Source: Kineococcus sp. NBC_00420 (lineage in GTDB: Bacteria; Actinomycetota; Actinomycetes; Actinomycetales; Kineococcaceae). From it: a stretch of 64,000 nucleotides of DNA. Within the stretch, counting starts at the first letter, position 1. Every line of letters begins with the position of its first letter. This document shows positions 42,603-50,349 of this stretch, piece after piece. The position numbers were made by a program, and so were the translations under genes. The DNA lies in the NCBI RefSeq assembly GCF_036021035.1, contig NZ_CP107930.1, forward strand, positions 4,550,006-4,614,005, in the 5' to 3' direction. The notes under the pieces are model-generated. The model saw only the letters and a program-made list of their open reading frames with translations. It did no database searches and had not been told where the DNA came from.

Positions 42603-43025
42603 TCAGCGCACCAGGCGGAAGATCAGCGGGTAGCGGTAGACCCGGCCGCTGTTCGCCGCGACGGCCGCGAGGATCGCGAACACCAGGAACACGATCCCCG
42701 GTACCCCGAGCAGGACGAAGATCGGCGAGCCGAACCCCAGGGTCACCGCGGTGATGAGCCCGCAGACGATCGACAGGACGATCTCGTAGACGATCACCGA
42801 GATCGTCATGTTCAGCGCCTCGGCGCTGTGCCCGCGGACGAACCCGTTGCGGTCCTTGTAGACCAGGAAGACGATCAGCGGCCCGAGGAAGGGCAGTCCG
42901 ATCAGGGACGCCGCGATCGCGGAGAGGTGGCCGAACATCCCCCACATCCGTTCGTCCGCGGGCGTCATCGGCGCGGGGGAGTACATCGGCGGTTGCTGGG
43001 GCGGCGGGTGCTGGGGGTTGCTCAC
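42603..43025 (-). CDS. DUF4870 small membrane protein
   Basis: A 140-residue membrane protein. A Pro/Gln-rich start (SNPQHPPPQQPPMYS) precedes the DUF4870 domain: MWGMFGHLSAIAASLIGLPF, FLVYKDRNGFVRGHSAEALN, MTISVIVYEIVLSIVCGLIT and a fourth helix, ending YRYPLIFRLVR. Three or four transmembrane segments. GTG start at 43025 is next to GGAGG and 6 nt after CAGGAT, a weak leaderless-type -10. Function unknown. Confidence 0.88.
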   Translation of the reverse strand: MSNPQHPPPQQPPMYSPAPMTPADERMWGMFGHLSAIAASLIGLPFLGPLIVFLVYKDRNGFVRGHSAEALNMTISVIVYEIVLSIVCGLITAVTLGFGSPIFVLLGVPGIVFLVFAILAAVAANSGRVYRYPLIFRLVR

Positions 43026-43046
43026 CCTCCGATCCTGGCGCGTCGT

Positions 43047-43913
43047 TCAGCGGTCGTCCAGGTCGGCCGTCACGAAGTCCACCAGTTCCTCCACCCGCCC
43101 GAGCAGCGCGGGCTCCAGGTCGGCGAAGCTGCGGACGGTGCCGAGGATCCGCTTCCAGCCGTGCGCGACGTCGGCCTGGGTGGCGTGCGGCCAGCCGAGC
43201 TCGGCGAGGATCCCGTGCTTCCAGTCCTGCCCGCGCGGGATCGTCGGCCACCGCTGCCACCCCAGGCGTTCCGGGCGCACCGACTGCCAGACGTCGATGA
43301 AGGGGTGACCCAGCACCAGCACGTGCGGGCTCTTCGACACCTGCGCCACGATCCGGGACTCCTTCGACCCCGGCACCAGGTGGTCGACCAGGACCCCGAT
43401 CCGCCGACCGCGCTGCGGGGCGAAGGAGCGGATCGCGGCGTCGAGGTCGTCGACCCCGTCGAGCATCTCGACGACGACCCCCTCGATCCGCAGGTCGTCG
43501 CCCCACACCTTCTCGACCAGCTCGGCGTCGTGCCGGCCCTCGACGAGGATCCGCGAGGCGCGCGCCGTCCGCGCGCCCACCCCGGCCACGGCCACCGAAC
43601 CGCTGGCCGTGCGGGTGTCCCGCACGGGGGCCGCGGCCTTCGGGGCGACGAGGCGCACGGGCTGCCCCTCGACCCAGAACCCCGGGCCCAGCGGGAAGGT
43701 CCGGGTGCGCCCGCGACCGTCCTCGAGGACGACGACGTGGACACCACCGCTCTTCTCCACCCGGACGACGGCCCCGACCCAGCCGGTCTCCACGTCCTCC
43801 ACGACCAGGCCGTGCACGGCGGGTTCGTCGCGGTGCGTGGGCTTCGGGTTCGTGCGGGCGTGCGGGTCGGAGGACAGCACGTCGCCGCCGTACCGGTCTT
43901 CGTAACGGGTCAC
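43047..43913 (-). CDS. DUF3097 domain-containing protein
   Basis: A 288-residue actinobacterial conserved protein. The start TRYEDRYGGDVLSSDP is typical of the family. A Toprim-like stretch is visible in ASRILVEGRHDAELVEKVWG and VVEMLDGVDDLDAAI, followed by RRIGVLVDHLVPGSKES and HVLVLGHPFIDVWQSVRP. It is likely to bind nucleic acid or metal, but no activity is established. GTG 43913 is 7 nt after TAGCGT, so leaderless. It lies divergent to hrcA. Confidence 0.9.
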   Translation of the reverse strand: MTRYEDRYGGDVLSSDPHARTNPKPTHRDEPAVHGLVVEDVETGWVGAVVRVEKSGGVHVVVLEDGRGRTRTFPLGPGFWVEGQPVRLVAPKAAAPVRDTRTASGSVAVAGVGARTARASRILVEGRHDAELVEKVWGDDLRIEGVVVEMLDGVDDLDAAIRSFAPQRGRRIGVLVDHLVPGSKESRIVAQVSKSPHVLVLGHPFIDVWQSVRPERLGWQRWPTIPRGQDWKHGILAELGWPHATQADVAHGWKRILGTVRSFADLEPALLGRVEELVDFVTADLDDR

Positions 43914-43920
43914 GCGCGGA

Positions 43921-43926
43921 ACGCTA
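43921..43926 (-). promoter_or_regulatory. -10 box TAGCGT for the DUF3097 gene
   Basis: Minus-strand TAGCGT, 7 nt before the GTG at 43913. Confidence 0.4.
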
Positions 43927-43975
43927 ACCAGACGCGTGTGGCTGACGGGGGAGGCGCGGCCGTGCGGTGACGGCC

Positions 43976-44007
43976 TAGACTTGGCACTCGAACGACACGA
44001 GTGCCAG
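43976..44007 (+). promoter_or_regulatory. hrcA promoter -10 and CIRCE operator
   Basis: TAGACT (43976-43981) directly adjoins TTGGCACTC-N9-GAGTGCCAG (43981-44007), the CIRCE palindrome (consensus TTAGCACTC-N9-GAGTGCTAA) with one unpaired end base. HrcA bound here would repress hrcA-dnaJ. Confidence 0.85.
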
Positions 44008-44024
44008 TGGGGAGAGGGGACGGG

Positions 44025-45077
44025 ATGAGCGACGACCGCAGGCTCGCGGTGCTCCGCGCCATCGTCGAGGACTACGTGTCCAGCCACGAACCCGTCGGCT
44101 CCAAGATGCTCGTCGAGCGTCACCAGCTCGGCGTCTCCCCGGCCACCATCCGCAACGACATGGCCGTGCTGGAGGAGGAGGGGTACATCACCCAGCCCCA
44201 CACCAGCGCCGGACGCATCCCCACGGACAAGGGCTACCGCCTCTTCGTCGACCGCCTCGCCAACGTGAAACCCATGACGCCGGCCGAGAAGCGGGCGATC
44301 CAGACCTTCCTCGAAGGGGCCGACGACGTCGACGACATCGTCGACCGCACCGTCCGGCTGCTGGCGCAGATCACCCGCCAGGCCGCCGTCGTGCAGTACC
44401 CCTCGCTCTCGCGCGCCGCCGTCCGCCACGTCGAGCTCGTCCCCGTCGGCGGGCGCAGCGCGCTGCTGGTGCTCATCACCGACTCCGGTCGCGTCGAGCA
44501 GCGCGTCCTCGACGTCCGCTCCGCCGCCGACCCGGAGTCCCTCGGCCTCCAGCTCGCCGCCCTGCGCACTCGCGTCAACGCCGGGGTCGTCGGCAAACGG
44601 CTGCGCGACGCCCGCGACGACCTCACCGACCTCGTCCAGCAGACCCCGCCCGGCGACCTCGCCGTCGCCGCGGAGGTCGCCGTCGCCCTGGGCGACTGCC
44701 TCACCGCGGGGCTGGAGGAACGCGTCGTCATCGCCGGGACCGCGAACCTCGTGAAGTCCGGCGCCGACCTCAGCACCTCCCTCGGCAGCGTCCTGGAGGC
44801 CCTCGAGGAGCACGTCGTCCTCCTGCGCCTCGTCCAGGAGCTGACCGAGGACGCCGACCGCGGCGGTCTCACCGTGCGGATCGGCGCCGAGAACCTGCAC
44901 CTCGGTCTCGACGGCACCTCCGTCGTGACCAGCGGCTACGGCAGTGGTTACGGCACGGGCCCGGACACCGTCGTCGCCCGCCTCGGCGTGCTCGGGCCGA
45001 CCCGCATGGACTACCCGACGACGATGGCAGCGGTGCGTGCGGTGTCACGCTACGTCTCACGCATCCTGTCCCAGTGA
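44025..45077 (+). CDS. hrcA: Heat-inducible transcription repressor HrcA
   Basis: A 350-residue winged-helix repressor. DNA-binding part: [39 protein letters not shown] and [18 protein letters not shown]-terminal GAF-like domain and the ending [22 protein letters not shown] are family marks. ATG 44025 is preceded by GGAGAGGGGA; an upstream in-frame start at 44001 would lie within CIRCE. It represses chaperone genes through CIRCE and usually needs GroEL for activity. First gene of the hrcA-dnaJ operon. Confidence 0.96.
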   Translation: MSDDRRLAVLRAIVEDYVSSHEPVGSKMLVERHQLGVSPATIRNDMAVLEEEGYITQPHTSAGRIPTDKGYRLFVDRLANVKPMTPAEKRAIQTFLEGADDVDDIVDRTVRLLAQITRQAAVVQYPSLSRAAVRHVELVPVGGRSALLVLITDSGRVEQRVLDVRSAADPESLGLQLAALRTRVNAGVVGKRLRDARDDLTDLVQQTPPGDLAVAAEVAVALGDCLTAGLEERVVIAGTANLVKSGADLSTSLGSVLEALEEHVVLLRLVQELTEDADRGGLTVRIGAENLHLGLDGTSVVTSGYGSGYGTGPDTVVARLGVLGPTRMDYPTTMAAVRAVSRYVSRILSQ

Positions 45078-45120
45078 AGCTCGGCCCCGTGATGAAGACC
45101 GACAGGAGAACCACGACCTC

Positions 45121-46242
45121 GTGAGCGACTACTACGACGTCCTCGGCGTCTCCCGCGACGCCTCGGCGGAGGAGATCAAGCGCGCCTACCGCAAGCTCGC
45201 GCGCAAGCTCCACCCGGACGTGAACCCCGACGCGGGGGAGCAGTTCAAGGAGGTCTCGCAGGCCTACGAGACGCTCTCCAACCCCGACAAGCGCGCCTCC
45301 TACGACCGCGGCGGGTCCATGCCCGGCGGCGGCGGAGCCGGCTTCGGCCAGGGGTTCGGCTTCTCCGACATCATGGACGCGTTCTTCGGCCAGGGCGGCG
45401 GGGGCGGTCGGGCGGGAGCTCCCGCCAGCCGCACCCAACGCGGCCAGGACGCGCTCATCCGCGTCGACGTCGACCTCGCCGAGGCGGCGTTCGGCGGCGA
45501 ACGCTCCATCCAGGTCGACACCGCCGTGCTGTGCACCACGTGCCAGGGCTCCTGCTGCCAGCCGGGGACCAGCCCCCAGACCTGCGACATCTGCCACGGC
45601 CAGGGCTCGGTGCAGCGCGTCGTCCGCTCGCTGCTCGGCCAGGTCATGACCAGCGCGCCCTGCCCCACCTGTCGCGGCTTCGGCACCGTGCTGCCCTCGC
45701 CGTGCCTGGAGTGCTCCGGTGAGGGCCGCATCCGCGCCCGCCGCCCGCTGACCATCCGCATCCCCGGTGGCGTCGACACGGGCACCCGCATCCAGCTCGC
45801 CTCGCAGGGCGAGGTCGGCACCGCCGGCGGTCCCCCCGGTGACCTCTACGTCGAGATCCACGAACGCCCGCACCCGGTCTTCACCCGCAACGGCGACGAC
45901 CTCCTCTGCACCCTGCACGTGCCGATGACCGCGGCCGCGCTCGGCGCGAGCATCCCGCTGGAGACCCTCGACGGTGACGAGGAGGTCGAGGTCCGCCCCG
46001 GCACCCAGGGCGGCGAGGTCGTCACCCTCAGGCAGAAGGGCGCCGAGCACCTGCGGTCCCAGGGCCGCGGCGACCTGCTCGTCACCCTGGAGGTCACGAC
46101 GCCCCGCGACCTCGACGACGAGCAGGAGGAGCTGATCCGCCGCCTGGCCGAACTGCGTGGCGAGGTCCGGCCGGCCGGCAAGCTCGGCCCCGCCCACCAG
46201 GGCGTCTTCTCCAAGCTGCGCGGCCGCTTCTCCGGTCGCTGA
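45121..46242 (+). CDS. dnaJ: Chaperone DnaJ
   Basis: A 373-residue type I J-protein. J domain at 1-65 ([20 protein letters not shown] with HPD in [10 protein letters not shown]), Gly-rich linker ([14 protein letters not shown]), four zinc motifs and the substrate-binding C-terminal domain. Zinc motifs 2-4 are regular ([24 protein letters not shown]); the first is CTTCQGSC, with Cys instead of the final Gly. AGGAG is 15 nt before the GTG. This is the HrcA-linked dnaJ2 of actinobacteria rather than the dnaK-operon dnaJ1. Confidence 0.95.
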   Translation: MSDYYDVLGVSRDASAEEIKRAYRKLARKLHPDVNPDAGEQFKEVSQAYETLSNPDKRASYDRGGSMPGGGGAGFGQGFGFSDIMDAFFGQGGGGGRAGAPASRTQRGQDALIRVDVDLAEAAFGGERSIQVDTAVLCTTCQGSCCQPGTSPQTCDICHGQGSVQRVVRSLLGQVMTSAPCPTCRGFGTVLPSPCLECSGEGRIRARRPLTIRIPGGVDTGTRIQLASQGEVGTAGGPPGDLYVEIHERPHPVFTRNGDDLLCTLHVPMTAAALGASIPLETLDGDEEVEVRPGTQGGEVVTLRQKGAEHLRSQGRGDLLVTLEVTTPRDLDDEQEELIRRLAELRGEVRPAGKLGPAHQGVFSKLRGRFSGR

Positions 46243-46248
46243 CCCGCA

Positions 46249-46283
46249 CCGTGATCTTGCTGGGAGACCCAGCAAGATCACGG
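46249..46283. terminator. Bidirectional terminator after dnaJ
   Basis: Perfect 16-bp inverted repeat, arm CCGTGATCTTGCTGGG, 3-nt loop, between convergent stops. Confidence 0.8.
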
Positions 46284-46296
46284 AACGGGAGGAGGG

Positions 46297-47448
46297 TCAG
46301 GGGATGGTGACGGTCTTCGTGTCGCCGACGGGGCCCGAGCCCTCGCCGTCGGACTCGTCGGGGGCGAACACCGACAGGGTGTAGGTCCCCGCCGGCACCG
46401 CCGCCGTGAACGAGAACTCCGCGAAGGTGCCGTTCGCGCCGGCCTGCACGGAGTCCCGAGCGACCTCCGCGCCCGCGGCGTTCGTCAGCGTGTAGAGCAG
46501 CGTCCCCTCGAAACCTGTCCCGACCCCCTTCACCGTGACCGAACCGGCGCTCGGGGACACCGAGGTGATCCACGCCGGGGCCTGCACGTCGGCCTGCGGC
46601 GCCCGCGACAGCGACGCCGGGACGCTCGTCCCGAACACCGACTGCCCCGCCTTGCCGCCGACCCGCAGCTCGACCGGCTGGTCGTCACCCGCCGCCGCCG
46701 TGACCGTGTAGACGAGCTGCTGCAACGCCAGGGTCGCGTCACCGGTGGAGCCCGACGCCGCGGAGGCCGCCACGTCCACCACGAGCTTGCCGCCCGACTC
46801 GCTCACCGTCGCGGTCGCGTCCTTCGACCAGGGGCTCGAGTAGTCCGGGTCGGTGGGGGAGCCGGACAGCATGGCGCGCAACGCGTTCGTCGCGTCGTTC
46901 GCGCCCGACCCGGCCTTCACGTACTCGCGGTACAGCTTCGCCGGCTGCCCGCCCAGCCAGTACACCGGCACCGACGTCGCACCGGTGGGCAGCGTGCCCC
47001 CCGTCCCGCCCGCCGTGGAGGTCGCCGGGGCCGAGGTGAGCGACGTGGCCGCCGAGGTGCCCCCCGAGCCGGTGGGCTGCGAGGACATCGGGGTCGAGTC
47101 CGCCGCCGGCGTGCTCGACGAGGTGGAGGGGGTCGACGAGGACGGCGAGGTCGACGAGGACGCCGTGCTGGCCACCGTCGTCACGTTGTCGTCCCCGCGC
47201 TGGGTCAGCGCGAAGGCGCCGCCACCGACGACGACGACGGCCGCGACCCCCGCCGCCACCAGCCCGCCACGGGTGCGGGAACGACGACGGTTGGCTCGGC
47301 TGGTCATGTGGATCTCCTCGAGACGGTCGGTCGGCTGCACCCCGGCCGCACGGGCGGCGAGGGCGTCCTGCAGCTGCCTGGCGGTGGGGCTGAGTTCGTC
47401 GTGGCCGGCGGGATCCGGCAGCGGACCCAGCGGGGTCTCCTCGTTCAC
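46297..47448 (-). CDS. Membrane protein with GerMN and Gmad2 domains, probable anti-sigma partner
   Basis: A 383-residue one-pass membrane protein. A cytoplasmic N-terminus of about 58 residues (SPTARQLQDALAARAAGV) precedes one helix (GLVAAGVAAVVVVGGGAFAL). Outside follow a Ser/Thr-rich linker, a GerMN-like domain (VPVYWLGGQPAKLYREYV to VVDVAASAAS) and an immunoglobulin-like Gmad2 domain (PAWITSVSPSAGSVTVKGVG to GTYTLSVFAPDESDGEGSGP). GTG start overlaps the sigma-factor stop (GTGA), so the two are translationally coupled; a role in holding that sigma factor is likely but unproved. Confidence 0.85.
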   Translation of the reverse strand: MNEETPLGPLPDPAGHDELSPTARQLQDALAARAAGVQPTDRLEEIHMTSRANRRRSRTRGGLVAAGVAAVVVVGGGAFALTQRGDDNVTTVASTASSSTSPSSSTPSTSSSTPAADSTPMSSQPTGSGGTSAATSLTSAPATSTAGGTGGTLPTGATSVPVYWLGGQPAKLYREYVKAGSGANDATNALRAMLSGSPTDPDYSSPWSKDATATVSESGGKLVVDVAASAASGSTGDATLALQQLVYTVTAAAGDDQPVELRVGGKAGQSVFGTSVPASLSRAPQADVQAPAWITSVSPSAGSVTVKGVGTGFEGTLLYTLTNAAGAEVARDSVQAGANGTFAEFSFTAAVPAGTYTLSVFAPDESDGEGSGPVGDTKTVTIP

Positions 47449-47963
47449 TGCTGCTCCTCGCTCGACATGGCCGTGCGCAACGCGGACAACCCGCGGTGCG
47501 CGTGGGTCTTGACCGCGCCCCGGCTGATGCCGAGCGCGGCCGCGATGTCCTCCTCGGACATCTCGCCCTGGTACCGCAGCACCAGGACCTCCCGTTGCCG
47601 GGTCGGCAACCCGTCCAGCGCGCCGAGCACCATCCGGTGCTCCGCGGCCCGCACGGCCTGCTCCTCCGGACCCGCCGGCTCCGGGTCCGGCAGGGGACGC
47701 TTGCGGTCGGTGACGACCCGGTGCCGCACGACGTCACGGGCCCCGTTCACGACGCTCGTGCGCAGGTAGGCGACCGCCGACCCCTTGTCCGCGAGCCGGT
47801 TCCAGCGCCCGTGCAACGTCACGAACGCCTCCGCGACGACCTCCTCGGCGCTCGCGGTCTCGCCCATCAGGGACGCCGCGAGCCCGACGAAGCGCCGCCA
47901 GTGCGCCGCGTAGAGCGCACTGACCGCCTCGTCGGCCGTCCACGAGCGCGGGTCGTCAACCAC
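47445..47963 (-). CDS. ECF-type RNA polymerase sigma factor, SigE family
   Basis: A 172-residue alternative sigma factor with region 2 (SALYAAHWRRFVGLAASLMG, AEEVVAEAFVTLHGRW) and region 4 (LDGLPTRQREVLVLRYQGEM, IAAALGISRGAVKTHAHRGL). AAGGAG lies 9 nt before the GTG at 47963, which is why I chose it; starts at 47969, 47984, 47987 and 48008 are also in frame. It reads directly into the GerMN/Gmad2 gene. Promoter targets are unknown. Confidence 0.9.
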   Translation of the reverse strand: MVDDPRSWTADEAVSALYAAHWRRFVGLAASLMGETASAEEVVAEAFVTLHGRWNRLADKGSAVAYLRTSVVNGARDVVRHRVVTDRKRPLPDPEPAGPEEQAVRAAEHRMVLGALDGLPTRQREVLVLRYQGEMSEEDIAAALGISRGAVKTHAHRGLSALRTAMSSEEQQ

Positions 47964-48079
47964 GACCACCCGCTCCTTCGTCACCATCACAGTGCACAGA
48001 CGAGTCACGCAGGGTCACGGTTGACATCCAACCGGAGATCTTTTGCGGACTCGTCGGGGGCACGCCGCGTCCGCCGGGT

Positions 48080-48132
48080 GGGATCGTTGCCTCCCCGGTG
48101 ACGTCTGGTGGGACCGGGGAGGCAACGATCCC
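48080..48132. repeat. Perfect 20-bp inverted repeat in a divergent intergenic region
   Basis: Arms 48080-48099 and 48113-48132 (GGGATCGTTGCCTCCCCGGT and its complement), loop of 13 nt. It looks like the terminators elsewhere in the window but lies between divergent genes (sigma factor and HIT), upstream of both predicted promoters. Its role is unclear. Confidence 0.7.
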
Positions 48133-48149
48133 CCACGGAGACGGCCCGG

Positions 48150-48155
48150 TAACGT
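48150..48155 (+). promoter_or_regulatory. -10 box TAACGT for the HIT gene
   Basis: TAACGT with 7 nt to the ATG at 48163; no SD, leaderless type. Confidence 0.4.
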
Positions 48156-48162
48156 GCGGGGC

Positions 48163-48528
48163 ATGGCCGAGGTCTCCCGCGTGCAGCGCGCCCCCGACGA
48201 CCTGTTCCTCAAGATCGTGGCGGGGGAGGTCCCGGCGACGATCGTCCACTCCGACGACCTCGTCGTCGCCTTCGAGGACGTTGCCCCGCAGGCTCCCGTC
48301 CACGTCCTGGTGATCCCGCGGGAGCGCTTCGAGAACGTCGCGGAGCTCGCCGCGGCGGCCCCGCAGACCCTCGCCCGCCTCGTGGCGGTGGCCCAGCAGA
48401 TCGCCGACGAGCGCTGCGGCGGGGAGTACCGGCTGGTCTTCAACACGGGGACGGCGGTGGGGCAGTCGGTCTTCCACGTGCACGGCCACGTCCTCGGCGG
48501 CCGCGACTTCACCTGGCCCCCCGGCTGA
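48163..48528 (+). CDS. HIT family protein (histidine triad nucleotide-binding)
   Basis: A 121-residue HINT-like nucleoside phosphoramidase. The triad is HVHGHVLGG (H-V-H-G-H) with the upstream FNTGTAVGQSVFHVH and N-terminal DDLFLKIVAGEVPATIV. Likely hydrolyses AMP-lysine or aminoacyl-adenylates. It is 22 nt before the amidotransferase gene and could be co-transcribed with it. Confidence 0.94.
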   Translation: MAEVSRVQRAPDDLFLKIVAGEVPATIVHSDDLVVAFEDVAPQAPVHVLVIPRERFENVAELAAAAPQTLARLVAVAQQIADERCGGEYRLVFNTGTAVGQSVFHVHGHVLGGRDFTWPPG

Positions 48529-48550
48529 TCCGAGGGTTGGATGGACGGTC

Positions 48551-50335
48551 ATGTGCGGTCTCTGCGGTGAAGTCAGGTTCGACGGGCGGGCGGCGGACGT
48601 CGCGGCCGTCCAGCGGATGTCGCAGGCCATGGCGGCCCGTGGCCCGGACGGTGAAGGCGTCTGGGCCCAGGGGCGGGTCGCCTTCGGGCACCGCCGGCTC
48701 TCGATCATCGACCTCTCTGCCTGCGGCGCCCAGCCGATGCAGGATCCCGACCTCGGTCTCGCCGCCGTCTTCAACGGCTGCATCTACAACTACCCGCAGC
48801 TGCGCGAGGAACTCATCGGGTACGGGTACCGCTTCACCTCGACCTCGGACACCGAGGTCATCGTCAAGGGGTACCACCGCTGGGGCGTCGACGTCGTCGA
48901 CCACCTCGTCGGGATGTTCGCCGTCGTCGTCCACGAACGCGACTCCGGCCGGGTCGTCCTCCTGCGCGACCGGCTCGGCGTCAAACCGCTCTACCTGGCC
49001 GAGACCCCGGGGCGGCTGCGGTTCGCCTCCTCGTTGCCGGCGCTGCTCGCGGCCGGTGACGTGGACACCACGATCGACCCCGTCGCCCTGCACCACTACC
49101 TCTCCTGGCACGCCGTCGTCCCCGCGCCGCACACCGTCCTGCAGGGTGTGCGGAAGCTCCCGCCGGCCACCGTCCGGGTGATCGAGGCCGACGGTCGGAG
49201 TCGGGAGCACCGGTACTGGGCCCCCGACCACGTGCGACGCGAGGAGTACGCCTCCTTCTCCGAGCAGGACTGGGAGGACGCGGTCCTCGCGTCGTTGCGC
49301 ACCGCGGTGGCGCGGCGGACCGTCGCCGACGTCCCCGTCGGCGTCCTGCTCTCCGGCGGTCTCGACTCCAGCCTCATCACCGCGCTGCTCGCCGAACAGG
49401 GCCAGACCGACCTCGCCACCTACTCCATCGGCTTCGAGTCCGTGGGCGGTCGCGACGGGGACGAGTTCGAGTACTCCGACGCGATCGCGCAGCGGTTCGC
49501 GACGAACCACCACCGCATCCGGGTGTCCGGCGCCGAACTCGTCGGGGCGCTCGGGCACGCGGTCGACGCCATGAGCGAACCCATGGTGAGCCACGACGTC
49601 GTCGCCTTCGACCTGCTCTCGCAGCAGGTCTCGCAGACCACCAAGGTCGTGCAGTCCGGTCAGGGGGCCGACGAGGTGTTCGGCGGCTACCACTGGTACC
49701 CACCGCTGTCCGGACTCACCCCGGCCCAGGGGGTCGACGCCTACGCGACGGCGTTCTTCGACCGCGACCACGCCGGGGTGGCGCGGGTCCTGAACCCGCA
49801 GTGGCTCACCTCCACCGACGTGTCGCGCGAGTTCCTGGAACAGCACTTCGCCCGGCCCGGGGCGGACACGGCCGTCGACGCCGCGCTGCGCCTGGACACC
49901 GAGGTCATGCTGGTCGACGACCCGGTGAAGCGCGTCGACAACACCACGATGGCGTGGGGCCTGGAGGCGCGCGTCCCTTTCCTCGACCACGAACTCGTCG
50001 AACTCGCCGCCGCGATCCCGCCGGAACTGCAACTCGCCGGCGGCGGCAAGGGGATCCTCAAGAAGGTCGGGTACCGGGTGATCCCGCGCGAGGTCATCGA
50101 CCGGCCGAAGGGGTACTTCCCCGTCCCGGCGATCACCCACCTCGAGGGCGAGGTGCTCGGGCTGGTGAAGGACGCGCTCACCAGCCGGGCCGCCCGGGAC
50201 CGGGCGCTGTTCCGCTCCGGCTACGTCGACGGGCTGCTCGGCGACCCGAACTCCGAACTCACCCCGCTGCGGGGGAACAAGCTCTGGCAGCTCGGTCTGC
50301 TCGAGATGTGGTTGCAGCAGCACGGTATCGCCTGA
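48551..50335 (+). CDS. asnO: N-acetylglutaminylglutamine amidotransferase (asparagine synthase-like)
   Basis: A 594-residue two-domain enzyme. The N-terminal glutaminase (GATase II) has the catalytic Cys right after the start Met (MCGLCGEVRFDG), GHRRLSIIDLS and FNGCIYNYPQLR. The C-terminal synthase domain has the ATP pyrophosphatase SGGLDSSLITAL (about residue 275) and VPFLDHELVELA. Length and sequence match the NAGGN amidotransferase form, which amidates N-acetylglutaminylglutamine to the osmolyte NAGGN. Paired with the NAGGN synthetase gene that follows after 14 nt. A close paralogue starts at 55995. Confidence 0.92.
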   Translation: MCGLCGEVRFDGRAADVAAVQRMSQAMAARGPDGEGVWAQGRVAFGHRRLSIIDLSACGAQPMQDPDLGLAAVFNGCIYNYPQLREELIGYGYRFTSTSDTEVIVKGYHRWGVDVVDHLVGMFAVVVHERDSGRVVLLRDRLGVKPLYLAETPGRLRFASSLPALLAAGDVDTTIDPVALHHYLSWHAVVPAPHTVLQGVRKLPPATVRVIEADGRSREHRYWAPDHVRREEYASFSEQDWEDAVLASLRTAVARRTVADVPVGVLLSGGLDSSLITALLAEQGQTDLATYSIGFESVGGRDGDEFEYSDAIAQRFATNHHRIRVSGAELVGALGHAVDAMSEPMVSHDVVAFDLLSQQVSQTTKVVQSGQGADEVFGGYHWYPPLSGLTPAQGVDAYATAFFDRDHAGVARVLNPQWLTSTDVSREFLEQHFARPGADTAVDAALRLDTEVMLVDDPVKRVDNTTMAWGLEARVPFLDHELVELAAAIPPELQLAGGGKGILKKVGYRVIPREVIDRPKGYFPVPAITHLEGEVLGLVKDALTSRAARDRALFRSGYVDGLLGDPNSELTPLRGNKLWQLGLLEMWLQQHGIA

Positions 50336-50349
50336 TCGGGGGACGAGTG

